Below, piece after piece: positions 1 through 8,471 of a DNA stretch of 64,000 nucleotides. The position numbers and the translations under genes were made by a program. Position 1 is the first letter of the stretch, and each line of letters begins with the position of its first letter. The stretch is taken from the NCBI GenBank assembly GCA_045613125.1, contig JAZLAM010000022.1, positions 124,001 through 188,000 of the forward strand. The letters are read 5' to 3'. The notes under the pieces are model-generated. The model did no database searches. It was not told where the DNA came from and was given only the letters and a program-made list of their open reading frames with translations. Source of the stretch: JAFTYO01 sp045613125 (GTDB lineage: Bacteria; Pseudomonadota; Alphaproteobacteria; RF32; CAG-239).

Positions 1-2
1 AA

Positions 3-248
3 TATAAAAACACTTATATCAATTTCAAATTATCTCGCATTTGGTTTTATCTTTTAGGTGCAAAAGCAAATTGCCAACAGGCTTTTTTTGAACACACTCA
101 AAAAACTTTTGCAGAAGAAAACTTTTCTGATTATGACTTTAATATTTTACGCAAAAATAAGTTTTATTTTCCGACACTCGATTTATTAAACTCAAATTTT
201 GAAGAATTTCACGCTTGTTATGTTGACGGAGGCGATGATGATAAATAA
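3..248 (+). CDS. C-terminal part of an unknown protein (5' end outside window)
   Basis: A frame open from the left edge of the window to a TAA at 246-248 encodes about 81 residues with no internal stop. The segment is rich in aromatic and charged residues and ends in an acidic tail (GGDDDK). I recognise no domain. It overlaps the start of the following glycosyltransferase by about 11 bases, and the ribosome binding site of that gene lies inside its last codons, so the two are probably translated together. By context it may belong to a glycan-synthesis operon, but nothing in the visible residues proves this. No start codon can be assigned because the gene begins upstream. Confidence 0.6.
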   Translation, partial: YKNTYINFKLSRIWFYLLGAKANCQQAFFEHTQKTFAEENFSDYDFNILRKNKFYFPTLDLLNSNFEEFHACYVDGGDDDK

Positions 249-1212
249 ATATGAACCAAAAATTTCGGTTATTGTGCCGGTTTATAATGTGGCTAAATAT
301 TTGCCTCAATGCTTGGACTCTTTAATTTTGCAGACATATCATAATTTGGAGATTATTTGCGTTAATGACGGCTCAAAAGATAATTCTCTCGAAATTTTAG
401 AAGCTTATGCCCTAAAAGATAACCGGATAAAAATTGTCAATCAAGAAAACAAAGGCTTAAGTGCCACACGCAATCGTGGAGTTGAAGAAGCAACCGGAGA
501 ATGGATTTCTTTTATTGATTCTGACGATTGGGTATCGCTTTCGCTTTATCAAAAGTTTGTTGATGATATAAAAAACTGCAACCAAACAATTGATATGTAT
601 ATGTTTAACGGCTTCCACTTTGGAGCAATTGAGGGAAAACAATTTAACTGTGTGATGCAGTTTTGGGATATGCGCTATTGGAACAATTTTCAAAGAACAC
701 CTCCTGTTTTTTCTTTTAGCGATTGTATCAATCCGTTTAAAGGAATTATTGCTTCTTATTTGAAAATATATCGTGCCGATTGGTATAAAGAAAATAATTT
801 CAAATTTGCCGAAGGTATCATTTTTGAAGATATATTGTTTAATATCCAAACCGGTCTTAAAGCTAAAAACTTATATCTTAATAATGACTGGTTATACTAT
901 TATCGTGAAAATATGTTTTCTATCTTGCGCACATTACATCGCAATGTGTTTGATATCTTCAAAATTTTGGAGTTGGTTAAACAAGAATTTTTGCAAAACG
1001 GTCTTTATGAGCAAAAAAAATATTTGCTCTTTGCCGAACAATATTTCCAATTGTCCGAAAAACTGAAAAGTTGCCCACCTGAGCTTAAAAAAGAATTTGT
1101 GCTAAAAGCCAGAGATATGCTAAATGAAACCGTGGCTGATTTAGATGAAAAGGTTTATCGAACATTTGCTGATATACAAAGATTTGACTATCTGATGAAT
1201 CTGACTGTATAA
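238..1212 (+). CDS. family 2 glycosyltransferase
   Basis: A 324-residue protein with an N-terminal GT-A fold typical of GT2: KISVIVPVYN at about residues 8-17, VNDGS at 42-46, and the metal and nucleotide-binding DSDD at 94-97. GT2 enzymes transfer a sugar from a nucleotide-sugar donor, commonly for polysaccharide or lipopolysaccharide chains, in the cytoplasm. The acceptor cannot be deduced. The remaining two-thirds is helical without a clear second domain and has no membrane segment. I chose the ATG at 238 because GGAGG ends at 232, giving a spacing of 5; the ATG at 235 is also possible, and the frame stays open to a TTG at 199. It overlaps the end of the upstream partial gene and faces the aminotransferase across a shared terminator. 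Confidence 0.88.
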   Translation: MINKYEPKISVIVPVYNVAKYLPQCLDSLILQTYHNLEIICVNDGSKDNSLEILEAYALKDNRIKIVNQENKGLSATRNRGVEEATGEWISFIDSDDWVSLSLYQKFVDDIKNCNQTIDMYMFNGFHFGAIEGKQFNCVMQFWDMRYWNNFQRTPPVFSFSDCINPFKGIIASYLKIYRADWYKENNFKFAEGIIFEDILFNIQTGLKAKNLYLNNDWLYYYRENMFSILRTLHRNVFDIFKILELVKQEFLQNGLYEQKKYLLFAEQYFQLSEKLKSCPPELKKEFVLKARDMLNETVADLDEKVYRTFADIQRFDYLMNLTV

Positions 1213-1239
1213 TAATGACAAGAGGTATATAACAAAACC

Positions 1240-1266
1240 AATGCCGGAATTTATAACTCCGGCATT
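1240..1266. terminator. bidirectional intrinsic terminator
   Basis: A perfect 9-bp inverted repeat (AATGCCGGA / TCCGGCATT) with a 9-base loop lies between two convergent genes. It has an A-rich left flank and a TTTTATT right flank, so it can terminate both the glycosyltransferase and the aminotransferase transcripts. Confidence 0.85.
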
Positions 1267-1287
1267 AGTTTTATTAAATTTTACGGT

Positions 1288-2457
1288 TTAACAAAATTCT
1301 TTTAAGCGTTTGACAGCTTCTTTTATGTTTTCTTCCGAACAAGCATAGCTTAGCCTGATATAATCAGGTGCGCCGAAAGATGCACACGGAATTACGGCCA
1401 AAAGTTTTTCTTCCAAAATCTTTTTAGCAAATTCATCAGATGTCATGCCTGTTTTTGAAATGTTACACATTACATAAAATGCACCCTTAGGCTCTACGAT
1501 TGTCAAATTGTTTACATCTTTTAACAATTCGCAAATCAGTTTTTTGCGTTTGGCAAAAGCTTCAACCATCATATCAACTTGTTCGTCGGCTTTTCCTTGT
1601 AAAGCAACGACACCTGCATATTGCACAAAAGATGTTGCATTACTGGTGGAATGGCTTTGCAAAGCACTTATACGTTTGGTAAGCCAAAGTGGAGCTGTTA
1701 AATAGCCCAAACGCCAACCTGTCATGGCATATGCTTTAGAAAAACCGTTGACCGTGATGGTAAGCTCTGCAATTTTATCATTAAGACTTGCAATACTGAT
1801 ATGTTTATCTTCAGGATTATATATCAGCTTTTCATAAATTTCATCCGATAAAACCATAATGTTGTTTTTAACCGCAACATCTGCAATCATCTCCAAAGTG
1901 TTGCGAGAATATACCGCACCGGTCGGATTGTTTGGAGAATTACAAATAATCAGCTTTGTTTTAGATGTTATGGCTTTTTCCAAATCGGCTCTGACAGGTT
2001 CAAAGTTGTTTTCGGCTGCAGTGTTTACAACAACAACTTTTGCTCCGCTTGCGCTTATCATCTCAGGATAAGAAAGCCAATATGGAGCAAACAAAACGAC
2101 CTCATCGTCTTTTCCGCACAAAGCCGCAATTGCTTGAAACAAAGCAAACTTGGCTCCGGTTGAAATTACAATGTTTGCAACATCTGTTTTTATACCGTTA
2201 CCGGCAAACTTTTTTACAATTTCTTTTTTTAATTCAGGCAAACCTGACGCTGCCAAATAGCGAACTTTACCGTCATTAATTGCCTTAATACATTCTTCTT
2301 TTATGGCTTTAGGTGTATCAAAATCAGGCTCACCTGCTGTCATGGAACAAATATCTGCACCACTTGCTTTTAGTTCTTTAGCTTTAGCCGAAATAGCAAG
2401 TGTCGCAGAAGGTTGCATTGCTCCCAACGGACTAAAATTTTCTTGTAAATTTTGCAT
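1288..2457 (-). CDS. aatA: class I pyridoxal-phosphate aminotransferase (aspartate aminotransferase type)
   Basis: A 389-residue fold-type I aminotransferase. Visible motifs are AGEPDF at 41-46, the cofactor and substrate motif NSPNNPTG at 173-180, SDEIYE at about 204, and the PLP-binding lysine K241 in SKAYAMTGWRLGY. This is the AspAT Ib subgroup, which exchanges amino groups between aspartate or glutamate and 2-oxo acids in the cytoplasm; substrate preference inside the subgroup is not certain from sequence. Its ATG directly follows the TAA of the upstream dehydrogenase (TAAATG), so the two are an operon. If that enzyme makes oxaloacetate, as its active-site loop suggests, the pair would link malate and aspartate. 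Confidence 0.9.
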   Translation of the reverse strand: MQNLQENFSPLGAMQPSATLAISAKAKELKASGADICSMTAGEPDFDTPKAIKEECIKAINDGKVRYLAASGLPELKKEIVKKFAGNGIKTDVANIVISTGAKFALFQAIAALCGKDDEVVLFAPYWLSYPEMISASGAKVVVVNTAAENNFEPVRADLEKAITSKTKLIICNSPNNPTGAVYSRNTLEMIADVAVKNNIMVLSDEIYEKLIYNPEDKHISIASLNDKIAELTITVNGFSKAYAMTGWRLGYLTAPLWLTKRISALQSHSTSNATSFVQYAGVVALQGKADEQVDMMVEAFAKRKKLICELLKDVNNLTIVEPKGAFYVMCNISKTGMTSDEFAKKILEEKLLAVIPCASFGAPDYIRLSYACSEENIKEAVKRLKEFC

Positions 2458-3288
2458 TTAGTTTACTCCTTGGGCGTCAACTTTATATGGTCTGCTGGTT
2501 GCAGCTTCTGCTTTAGCATCAGGTAAAGCCACGCTCAAAACAGAACCTTTATTTTTAAGCAAAGCTTCCGATATTACACATACGCTTGTACCTATACCAT
2601 AATTTGTGCGTCCTTTTCCGGAGATGATGGTCATACCATATTTTTTTACAACTTCAGCAATTTCTTCTTTATCGGCAGGTGTAAACGGAATGTTTTTTGA
2701 TGCACAATAATCTTCAATGGATAAACCTGAGATTTTTACACTATCCCAATCTACAACTTGCGAATCGCCATGTTCTCCGATAACAAACCCTTTGATGTTG
2801 GCAACCGGTTCATTAAACCTATCTGCCAAAACACTTATAAGTCTTGATGTATCTAGTGCACAACCGCTACCATAAATTCCTTTTACCGGAGCTGTTATCA
2901 TTTTTGCCAGTTCATTGGTCAAAACATCAACCGGATTAGAAACCACTAAAACAAAAGCTTTGGTATCTGTCTGATTTATCTGCTCAGCAATTGATTCCAT
3001 AATTTTTATATTTTTATTTAATAAATCAAGTCTGCTTTCGCCCACTTTACGGCCCAAACCTGCCGTGATAACAATCAAATCGCTATCTTTACAATCGGCA
3101 TAAGTGCCGGATTTAAGTCGTGTTTTACTAAGTCCTTCAAAACCTTGATTTATATCGGCAACTTCTGCAGCAACTAAATCTGCATTGATATCTATCAAAG
3201 CTATTTCATCAGCCACTTCTTTTAGCATCAATGCATATGCACTGGTCGAACCGACAAAACCGGCCCCGATAATCGAAATCTTACTCAT
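2458..3288 (-). CDS. malate/lactate dehydrogenase family protein, C-terminally short
   Basis: An NAD-dependent 2-hydroxyacid dehydrogenase of the LDH/MDH superfamily. It has the dinucleotide motif GAGFVG at 8-13, an acidic D33 at the end of the second strand as in NAD enzymes, the mobile loop around RKVGESR (80-86), SNPVDVLT at 117-124 and the catalytic histidine H173 in GEHGDS. The residue aligning with the classic specificity position (Gln in lactate, Arg in malate dehydrogenases) appears to be R80, favouring malate/oxaloacetate. At 276 residues it is about 35-40 shorter than usual: after the strand at about 250 the family's last strands and helix are replaced by an unrelated tail. The downstream ATG abuts the stop, so no hidden frame is left to extend into. 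The upstream gene is lpxA, 15 bases away. Confidence 0.85.
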   Translation of the reverse strand: MSKISIIGAGFVGSTSAYALMLKEVADEIALIDINADLVAAEVADINQGFEGLSKTRLKSGTYADCKDSDLIVITAGLGRKVGESRLDLLNKNIKIMESIAEQINQTDTKAFVLVVSNPVDVLTNELAKMITAPVKGIYGSGCALDTSRLISVLADRFNEPVANIKGFVIGEHGDSQVVDWDSVKISGLSIEDYCASKNIPFTPADKEEIAEVVKKYGMTIISGKGRTNYGIGTSVCVISEALLKNKGSVLSVALPDAKAEAATSRPYKVDAQGVN

Positions 3289-3303
3289 ACAAAACTCCTC
3301 AAA

Positions 3304-4101
3304 CTAATCTGATGTCATAACTTTACGACGACCTTTTAATGACTCATCAATAAATTCAACTTGTTCCATAACCATAGCATTATCTTTGAATTTTTCATGA
3401 GCTTGAGCCAAACGAGTTTCAAAATTGTCTGTTTTACCTTTAAATAAGAACATAAATGCTCTGGTGATAGACTTAACAACGCCTTCTTCAAAACCGCTTC
3501 TTTTCAAACCGATAACATTTAAACCACGTAGTTTACCTCTATCGCTTGCTACAATACCAAACGGAATAACATCACGGTCAACCGCAGTCATACCTCCTAT
3601 CATAGCTTTGCGACCAATACGGCAAAACTGGTGAACTGCGCTGTTTCCACCAATAATAGCACCATCGCCAACACGAACGTGTCCGCCAATTACGGCATTA
3701 TTGGTCATAATAACATTGTTACCTACAATACAGTCATGCGCAACGTGAGAGTTTACCATAAACATACAATCATCACCTACAACTGTTGTAAACTGTTCCT
3801 TAGGGGTACCGGCATGCATGGTAACATTTTCTCTAATGATATTATTTTTACCAATGATAAGTTTTGCTTCCTCTTTAAATTCATTTCCATGATCTTGAGG
3901 TCCTGAACCCAAACAAGCTCCGGGGAAAACTATTGTTCCTTCACCGATTGTTGTATCTCCCATAACATTTACACGAGCCAACAGCTTAACATTTTCGCCG
4001 ATTTTTGCACGAGAACTAACCCAGCAAAAAGGTCCTATTTCAGCAGTTTGAGCAATTTGAGCGCCGTCTTCTACAACAGCAGATGGATGAATTTTAGCCA
4101 T
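3304..4101 (-). CDS. lpxA: acyl-ACP--UDP-N-acetylglucosamine O-acyltransferase
   Basis: LpxA performs the first step of lipid A synthesis, moving a hydroxyacyl chain from ACP to UDP-GlcNAc. The 265-residue protein shows the hexapeptide-repeat left-handed beta helix through about residue 190, the conserved GSGPQD segment near 65-70, the catalytic histidine in HVAHDC (H122, matching E. coli H125), VHQFCRIG at about 156-163, and a helical C-terminus after GLNVIGLKRSGF. It does not sit in the usual lpxD-fabZ-lpxA-lpxB cluster but heads an operon with the dehydrogenase and aminotransferase. A stand-alone paralogue cannot be excluded, but all core motifs are present. Confidence 0.88.
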   Translation of the reverse strand: MAKIHPSAVVEDGAQIAQTAEIGPFCWVSSRAKIGENVKLLARVNVMGDTTIGEGTIVFPGACLGSGPQDHGNEFKEEAKLIIGKNNIIRENVTMHAGTPKEQFTTVVGDDCMFMVNSHVAHDCIVGNNVIMTNNAVIGGHVRVGDGAIIGGNSAVHQFCRIGRKAMIGGMTAVDRDVIPFGIVASDRGKLRGLNVIGLKRSGFEEGVVKSITRAFMFLFKGKTDNFETRLAQAHEKFKDNAMVMEQVEFIDESLKGRRKVMTSD

Positions 4102-4265
4102 ATGTTTATCCTTTTTATAAAAAATTATTCCAAATTATGGCGTCATTTTACTTAATGCTTTTTTTAATGTCCAAACACGATAAATTACGAATTATTACAT
4201 TATAAAGCATATGCAACCAACTATTTGTAAATAAACATAAAACTACCGCAAAAAACAAAAAAAAG

Positions 4266-4283
4266 CCGGAGAATAAACTCCGG
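4266..4283 (-). terminator. terminator behind tRNA-Leu(CAA)
   Basis: CCGGAG / CTCCGG with a 6-base loop. Read on the minus strand it is followed by a long T-run, 7 bases after the CCA end of the tRNA. Confidence 0.85.
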
Positions 4284-4290
4284 TTAACTT

Positions 4291-4376
4291 TGGTAGGGGT
4301 GATGAGACTTGAACTCATACTCGCTGAGCGAACAAGATTTTGAGTCTAGCGCGTCTACCAATTCCGCCACACCCCC
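4291..4376 (-). tRNA. tRNA-Leu (anticodon CAA)
   Basis: Class II tRNA of 86 nt with encoded CCA. The acceptor stem GGGGGTG pairs with CACCCCT (one G-U). The D arm is GGCGGAATTGGTAGACGC, the anticodon loop CTCAAAA gives CAA, and there is a long variable arm and a TPC arm with TTCAAGT. The anticodon stem has one T-T mismatch at the second pair, which is tolerable but slightly unusual. Confidence 0.95.
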
Positions 4377-4454
4377 ATCTGATTGTTAAGGGATACATAT
4401 ACCATTTATTTTATACAGTCAACACTTTTTTACGTTTTTTTATATTTTTTATGT

Positions 4455-4482
4455 TTCTTTTTTATAAGAAATGGTGTATAAT
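4455..4482 (+). promoter_or_regulatory. possible sigma-70 promoter for the TPR-methyltransferase gene
   Basis: A perfect TATAAT lies at 4477-4482, with a weak -35-like TTTCTT 16 bases upstream at 4455-4460. The start codon is 31 bases downstream of the -10, leaving room for the GGGAG ribosome binding site. The -35 is poor, so this is tentative. Confidence 0.4.
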
Positions 4483-4513
4483 CTTGCCAGTTTGTTAAAA
4501 TCGGGAGCCAAGA

Positions 4514-6040
4514 TTGAGTAACTTAGAACAAAAAGCTGCTGTTTTATATAATGAAAAAAAATATCCTGAAGCTTTGGATATTTATCTGTCATTGCACCAA
4601 AAAAATCCTAAAACCGAAAAATATTCAATTTTTTGCGGAAGTTGTTTTGATGCTTTAGGAGAATCGGAAAAAGCAATATCATATTACAAAAAAGCGACAA
4701 AACTCAATCCAATATCTGAAACATCTCTTATTGCCCTTGCTAATATATACTATAACAAATCAGATTATGAAAATGCAGAAAAATTTGCAAAGAGATTATT
4801 AAGAAAAAATCCAAACAATACATCAGCGTTGTTATGCTTGGGAAACATTGCATATTGTAAATATGATTTCGAAACAGCTTTACACTATTATGAAACGGTT
4901 TATAAAAGCAATCATGCCAGCTACATTGCTATAATCAATATGGCAAATACATATTTTGATTTAGGACGTCATGTTAAAGCTGTTGATTTTGCAAAAAAAG
5001 CCCTTAAACTCTATCCGTCAAGCGTTGATGCTTATATAATTCTCGGTAATGCGTTTATAGAACTTGAAAAACACGAAAAAGCCGAAAAAAGTTTGTTAAG
5101 AGCTCTTGAGTTTAAAGATGATAATCCCTGGATATATAATGCATTAAGCCGTTTATATCAAAAAATGGAGAAATGGGAATCTGCTCTTGCAACCGGTTGG
5201 AACGCCGTTATTTGTAATGAAGACACGCATCAAGATCAACATATAAATTTTGGCTATTTATTATATGAATGTGTAGATGAAAAAGGAAAAGAACTTGCTG
5301 AAGAATATGCCCAAAAATGGCTCAGTAAATTTCCAAAAGAAAAAATGGTTTATTATATGGCAACGGCTATTCTAAATGATAAATCAATTAAAAAAGCAGA
5401 TACTGACTATATTAAAAACATATTTGATGCTTTTGCCGGAGATTTTGACTCCACGTTATCCGGACTGGAATATCAGGTTCCTGAACATATTGCTAAATGT
5501 ATAAAAGAAAATTATCACAAACCTTTTTACAAACCCATAAGATATCTTGATTTAGGCTGTGGAACCGGTTTATGTGGCAAAGCCGTAAAATCTGTAATAG
5601 GATGGAGCCATGTTACCGGTGTTGATTTATCGGAAAATATGTTGTTGCAGGCAAAACACAAATATGTGTATGATCGCCTCGTAATAGATGAAATTGTTAA
5701 TTTCTTGAAAACAGAAGATAAAAAATACCACTTAATTACAGCCGGAGATGTGTTTACGTATTTTGGCGACATACAAAATCTTATAAGAGAAATATCACAA
5801 TCATTGGTTGATAATGGGCAGATTGTATTTACTATATCCGATAATACTATTAATTCTGATGACTATTATCTGACACCATCCGGACGTTTTGTTCACAACA
5901 GTGATTATGTATTAAAAGTTTTGAAAAAATCCGGATTAAATAAACTCAGTATTGAGCATAAAGCCTTAAGAAACGAAGGAGATAGAGTGATATATGGGTA
6001 TATTATTGCAGCAGAAAAACTTATTACCATAAAAAACTAA
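4514..6040 (+). CDS. TPR-repeat protein fused to a SAM-dependent methyltransferase
   Basis: A 508-residue protein in two parts. Residues 1 to about 300 are tandem tetratricopeptide repeats with the usual A/G, Y, A and P positions (for example ALANIYYNKSDYENAEKFAK and LGNAFIELEKHEKAEKSLLR). Residues from about 310 form a class I methyltransferase with the SAM-binding motif YLDLGCGTGLCG near 344-355 and VTGVDLSENML after it. The TPR part probably selects a partner or target; the substrate is unknown. The start is TTG at 4514, chosen because GGGAG at 4503-4507 is well spaced and no ATG fits. It is a single gene with its own terminator. TPR-methyltransferase fusions of unknown role are known in Alphaproteobacteria. 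Confidence 0.85.
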   Translation: MSNLEQKAAVLYNEKKYPEALDIYLSLHQKNPKTEKYSIFCGSCFDALGESEKAISYYKKATKLNPISETSLIALANIYYNKSDYENAEKFAKRLLRKNPNNTSALLCLGNIAYCKYDFETALHYYETVYKSNHASYIAIINMANTYFDLGRHVKAVDFAKKALKLYPSSVDAYIILGNAFIELEKHEKAEKSLLRALEFKDDNPWIYNALSRLYQKMEKWESALATGWNAVICNEDTHQDQHINFGYLLYECVDEKGKELAEEYAQKWLSKFPKEKMVYYMATAILNDKSIKKADTDYIKNIFDAFAGDFDSTLSGLEYQVPEHIAKCIKENYHKPFYKPIRYLDLGCGTGLCGKAVKSVIGWSHVTGVDLSENMLLQAKHKYVYDRLVIDEIVNFLKTEDKKYHLITAGDVFTYFGDIQNLIREISQSLVDNGQIVFTISDNTINSDDYYLTPSGRFVHNSDYVLKVLKKSGLNKLSIEHKALRNEGDRVIYGYIIAAEKLITIKN

Positions 6041-6048
6041 TCATAAAA

Positions 6049-6071
6049 AAATCTCCCTCAAAGGGAGATTT
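6049..6071. terminator. bidirectional terminator
   Basis: AAATCTCCCT / AGGGAGATTT with a 3-base loop, A-run on the left and TTTTG on the right, lies between convergent genes. Confidence 0.85.
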
Positions 6072-6090
6072 TGTTATATTTATACATCGG

Positions 6091-6540
6091 CTATTTTTGG
6101 ATTAGCTCATGCTTAACTAAATCGCCAACCATAATACCGTTCTTTTTAACCTCACCTGCATTTATTTCAACAACTGCTGATAATAGCTCATCTGTCTGAG
6201 GTTTTATTAAACGAGTAGATAAAGGTTCAGCATTTTCATAAATCCATACAATTTTACCATCTTGATTTACAAATAACATATCCAAAGCGATATATGTATC
6301 TTTCATCCACATAGAAATACCTTTGGTTCCATTAAGATTAAAAATCATCCCAGAATCAGCTCTCAACTCTTTACGATCCATCAAACCTTGAGACATCTCT
6401 TCTTCTGTAACCGCACTTTCAACTTTGTAGACAACAGGTCCTTTATCTGTTTCTACAATCAATTCAGATAGATCTTTATCTTTTGGTCCACAACCAACTA
6501 AAAGAAGTATTACCATACATATTTTCAATAACTTTAACAT
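6091..6540 (-). CDS. DUF192 family lipoprotein
   Basis: A 149-residue protein with a hydrophobic signal and a lipobox ending at C17 (LLVGC), so it is probably a lipoprotein on the periplasmic side. The body is a DUF192 domain: EEEMSQGLMDR, then MIFNL, then SMWMKDTYIALDMLFV at about 77-92, and a conserved INAGEV near the end. The family is widespread and of uncertain function. The gene is monocistronic, facing the TPR-methyltransferase and divergent from recJ. Confidence 0.88.
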   Translation of the reverse strand: MLKLLKICMVILLLVGCGPKDKDLSELIVETDKGPVVYKVESAVTEEEMSQGLMDRKELRADSGMIFNLNGTKGISMWMKDTYIALDMLFVNQDGKIVWIYENAEPLSTRLIKPQTDELLSAVVEINAGEVKKNGIMVGDLVKHELIQK

Positions 6541-6704
6541 ATTCGCTATCTCCTTAATTAATTACAGTGTAGATTTTAATGCTTTTTTCTAAATTTTGCA
6601 ATATAAATATTGAGTTGATGAATAAAGTTTTATACTTGTCACTATGATTTTAAAGTTGTAGTCTTTCTTTTGTGTAACTTATAAATTGAAAAATAGTATA
6701 ATGA

Positions 6705-8468
6705 ATGGCTAATTATAAAAATAAAAAATCATTAAACGGAAATTTGTGGGATGTTTTATCAGCAGATGAAAGATTATCCCAAGCTCTGATGCAACAAAAA
6801 AATCTTCCTTATATTGTTGCAAATATACTTACTGTCAGAGGCGTAAATACAGAAAATGCTGATCTGTTTCTGAACCCCAAATTACAAACTTTATTACCTA
6901 ATCCATCATGCTTAAAAGATATGGATAAAGCTGCAAAACGTATAGCAGAAGCCATCGTAAAGAAAGAAAAAATAGGTATAATTGGTGATTATGACGTAGA
7001 TGGAGCAACTTCAAGTGCAGTAATGTGTAAATTCTTAAATTTTTTCGGACTTACGCCTAATGTACGTATTCCGGACAGAGAAGAAGGTTATGGCCCTTGT
7101 GAAAGTATGTTTATTGATTTTGATAATAATGGCATAAAGTTAGTTATAACTACCGACTGTGGCACCAGTGCCTTTGAAGTGCTAGATAAAGCAGCATATG
7201 ACGGTTTTGATATAGTGGTTTTAGACCATCATGAAGCAGAAATTAAACTACCTAAAGTTTTTGCTGTGGTGAATCCCAAAAGATTAGATGAAAACAATGA
7301 TTATCCTTATTTAAAATATCTGGCAGCTGTTGGGGTTGTTTTCATGACGATAGTCGCTGTTAATCGTGAACTTAAAAATATGGGGTACTATACAACTAAT
7401 AAAGCTCCAGATCTATTAAGTTTTCTCGATTTGGTTGCCTTAGGAACAGTTTGCGATGTTGTCCCCCTTTTAGGTCTTAACAGAGCTTATGTAAAGCAAG
7501 GACTTAAAATTATATCTTTACGACAAAACTTAGGTATAAGAGCTTTAAGCGATATTGCTCAAATAGGAGAAACCTTAAGTGCATACCATTTAGGTTTTGT
7601 TTTAGGTCCAAGAATTAATGCAGGAGGTAGGGTTGGTGACCCATCAATAGGAAATAAACTGCTTTGCACCACAAATGAAATTGAAGCTAAGAATCTGGCT
7701 GAGAAATTAAATAATTTCAACATTGAAAGAAAAGAAATAGAATCGTACGTTTTACTGCAGGCTATTGAAGTTTTAGAAGGTACAGCTCAAGAATATCCGA
7801 TGGCTTTTGTTTATGGCTCAGACTGGCATCAAGGTGTTATAGGTATTGTTGCAGGAAAACTTAAAGAACGATATAATGTCCCTGCTTTTGTTATGTCTGT
7901 TGAACAAGATGAAGTTAAAGGATCAGCACGTTCAATTGCCGGAATTGATTTAGGAGCATTGATTATCGCGGCAAAGGAAAAAGGCCTTTTAACCAAAGGC
8001 GGCGGACACACTATGGCTGCCGGATTTTCTTTAAATGAAGATAAAATAGATGAATTTAAAAAATTTGTCGGAGAATATATAAAATCTAAATTAGGTGAAG
8101 AAAAAATAACTCCGATAATAAGCATAGATGGAACAGTTTCATTATCCGGAGCTAATGAAAAACTTGCTGAAGCGATTGAACTGCTTGAACCTTTCGGCGC
8201 TTCAAATCCGGAACCTAAAATCATAATTGAAAACGTTTACTTTGCCAATCAATCTATTATAGGAAGTGGTCATGTAAGATGTTTCTTAACTGATGAGTTC
8301 GGTCAAAAATTAAAATCAATTGCTTTTAGAGCGGCAGACACTCAAGTCGGAAAAGAAATTTTGGCTTCGAGAGGTGAACGCTTTGATGTAGCGGGAACTT
8401 TAAGAAAAGATACCTGGCAAGGTAGAACATCCTTACAATTTATCATCGAAGATATCATGAGGGTATAA
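6705..8468 (+). CDS. recJ: single-stranded-DNA-specific exonuclease RecJ
   Basis: RecJ degrades single-stranded DNA 5'-3' in RecF-type recombination, mismatch repair and base-excision repair. The 587-residue protein has the DHH phosphoesterase motifs DYDVDG at 95-100, TTDCG, and LDHHEA near 172-177. It also has GPRINAGGR near 300, the DHHA1 motif GGGHTMAAGF near 431-440, and a C-terminal OB-like region. I used the ATG at 6705; an ATG at 6701 is out of frame. No good ribosome binding site is visible. The DUF502 reading frame begins 3 bases after its stop, suggesting an operon. Confidence 0.95.
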   Translation: MANYKNKKSLNGNLWDVLSADERLSQALMQQKNLPYIVANILTVRGVNTENADLFLNPKLQTLLPNPSCLKDMDKAAKRIAEAIVKKEKIGIIGDYDVDGATSSAVMCKFLNFFGLTPNVRIPDREEGYGPCESMFIDFDNNGIKLVITTDCGTSAFEVLDKAAYDGFDIVVLDHHEAEIKLPKVFAVVNPKRLDENNDYPYLKYLAAVGVVFMTIVAVNRELKNMGYYTTNKAPDLLSFLDLVALGTVCDVVPLLGLNRAYVKQGLKIISLRQNLGIRALSDIAQIGETLSAYHLGFVLGPRINAGGRVGDPSIGNKLLCTTNEIEAKNLAEKLNNFNIERKEIESYVLLQAIEVLEGTAQEYPMAFVYGSDWHQGVIGIVAGKLKERYNVPAFVMSVEQDEVKGSARSIAGIDLGALIIAAKEKGLLTKGGGHTMAAGFSLNEDKIDEFKKFVGEYIKSKLGEEKITPIISIDGTVSLSGANEKLAEAIELLEPFGASNPEPKIIIENVYFANQSIIGSGHVRCFLTDEFGQKLKSIAFRAADTQVGKEILASRGERFDVAGTLRKDTWQGRTSLQFIIEDIMRV

Positions 8469-8471
8469 TAA

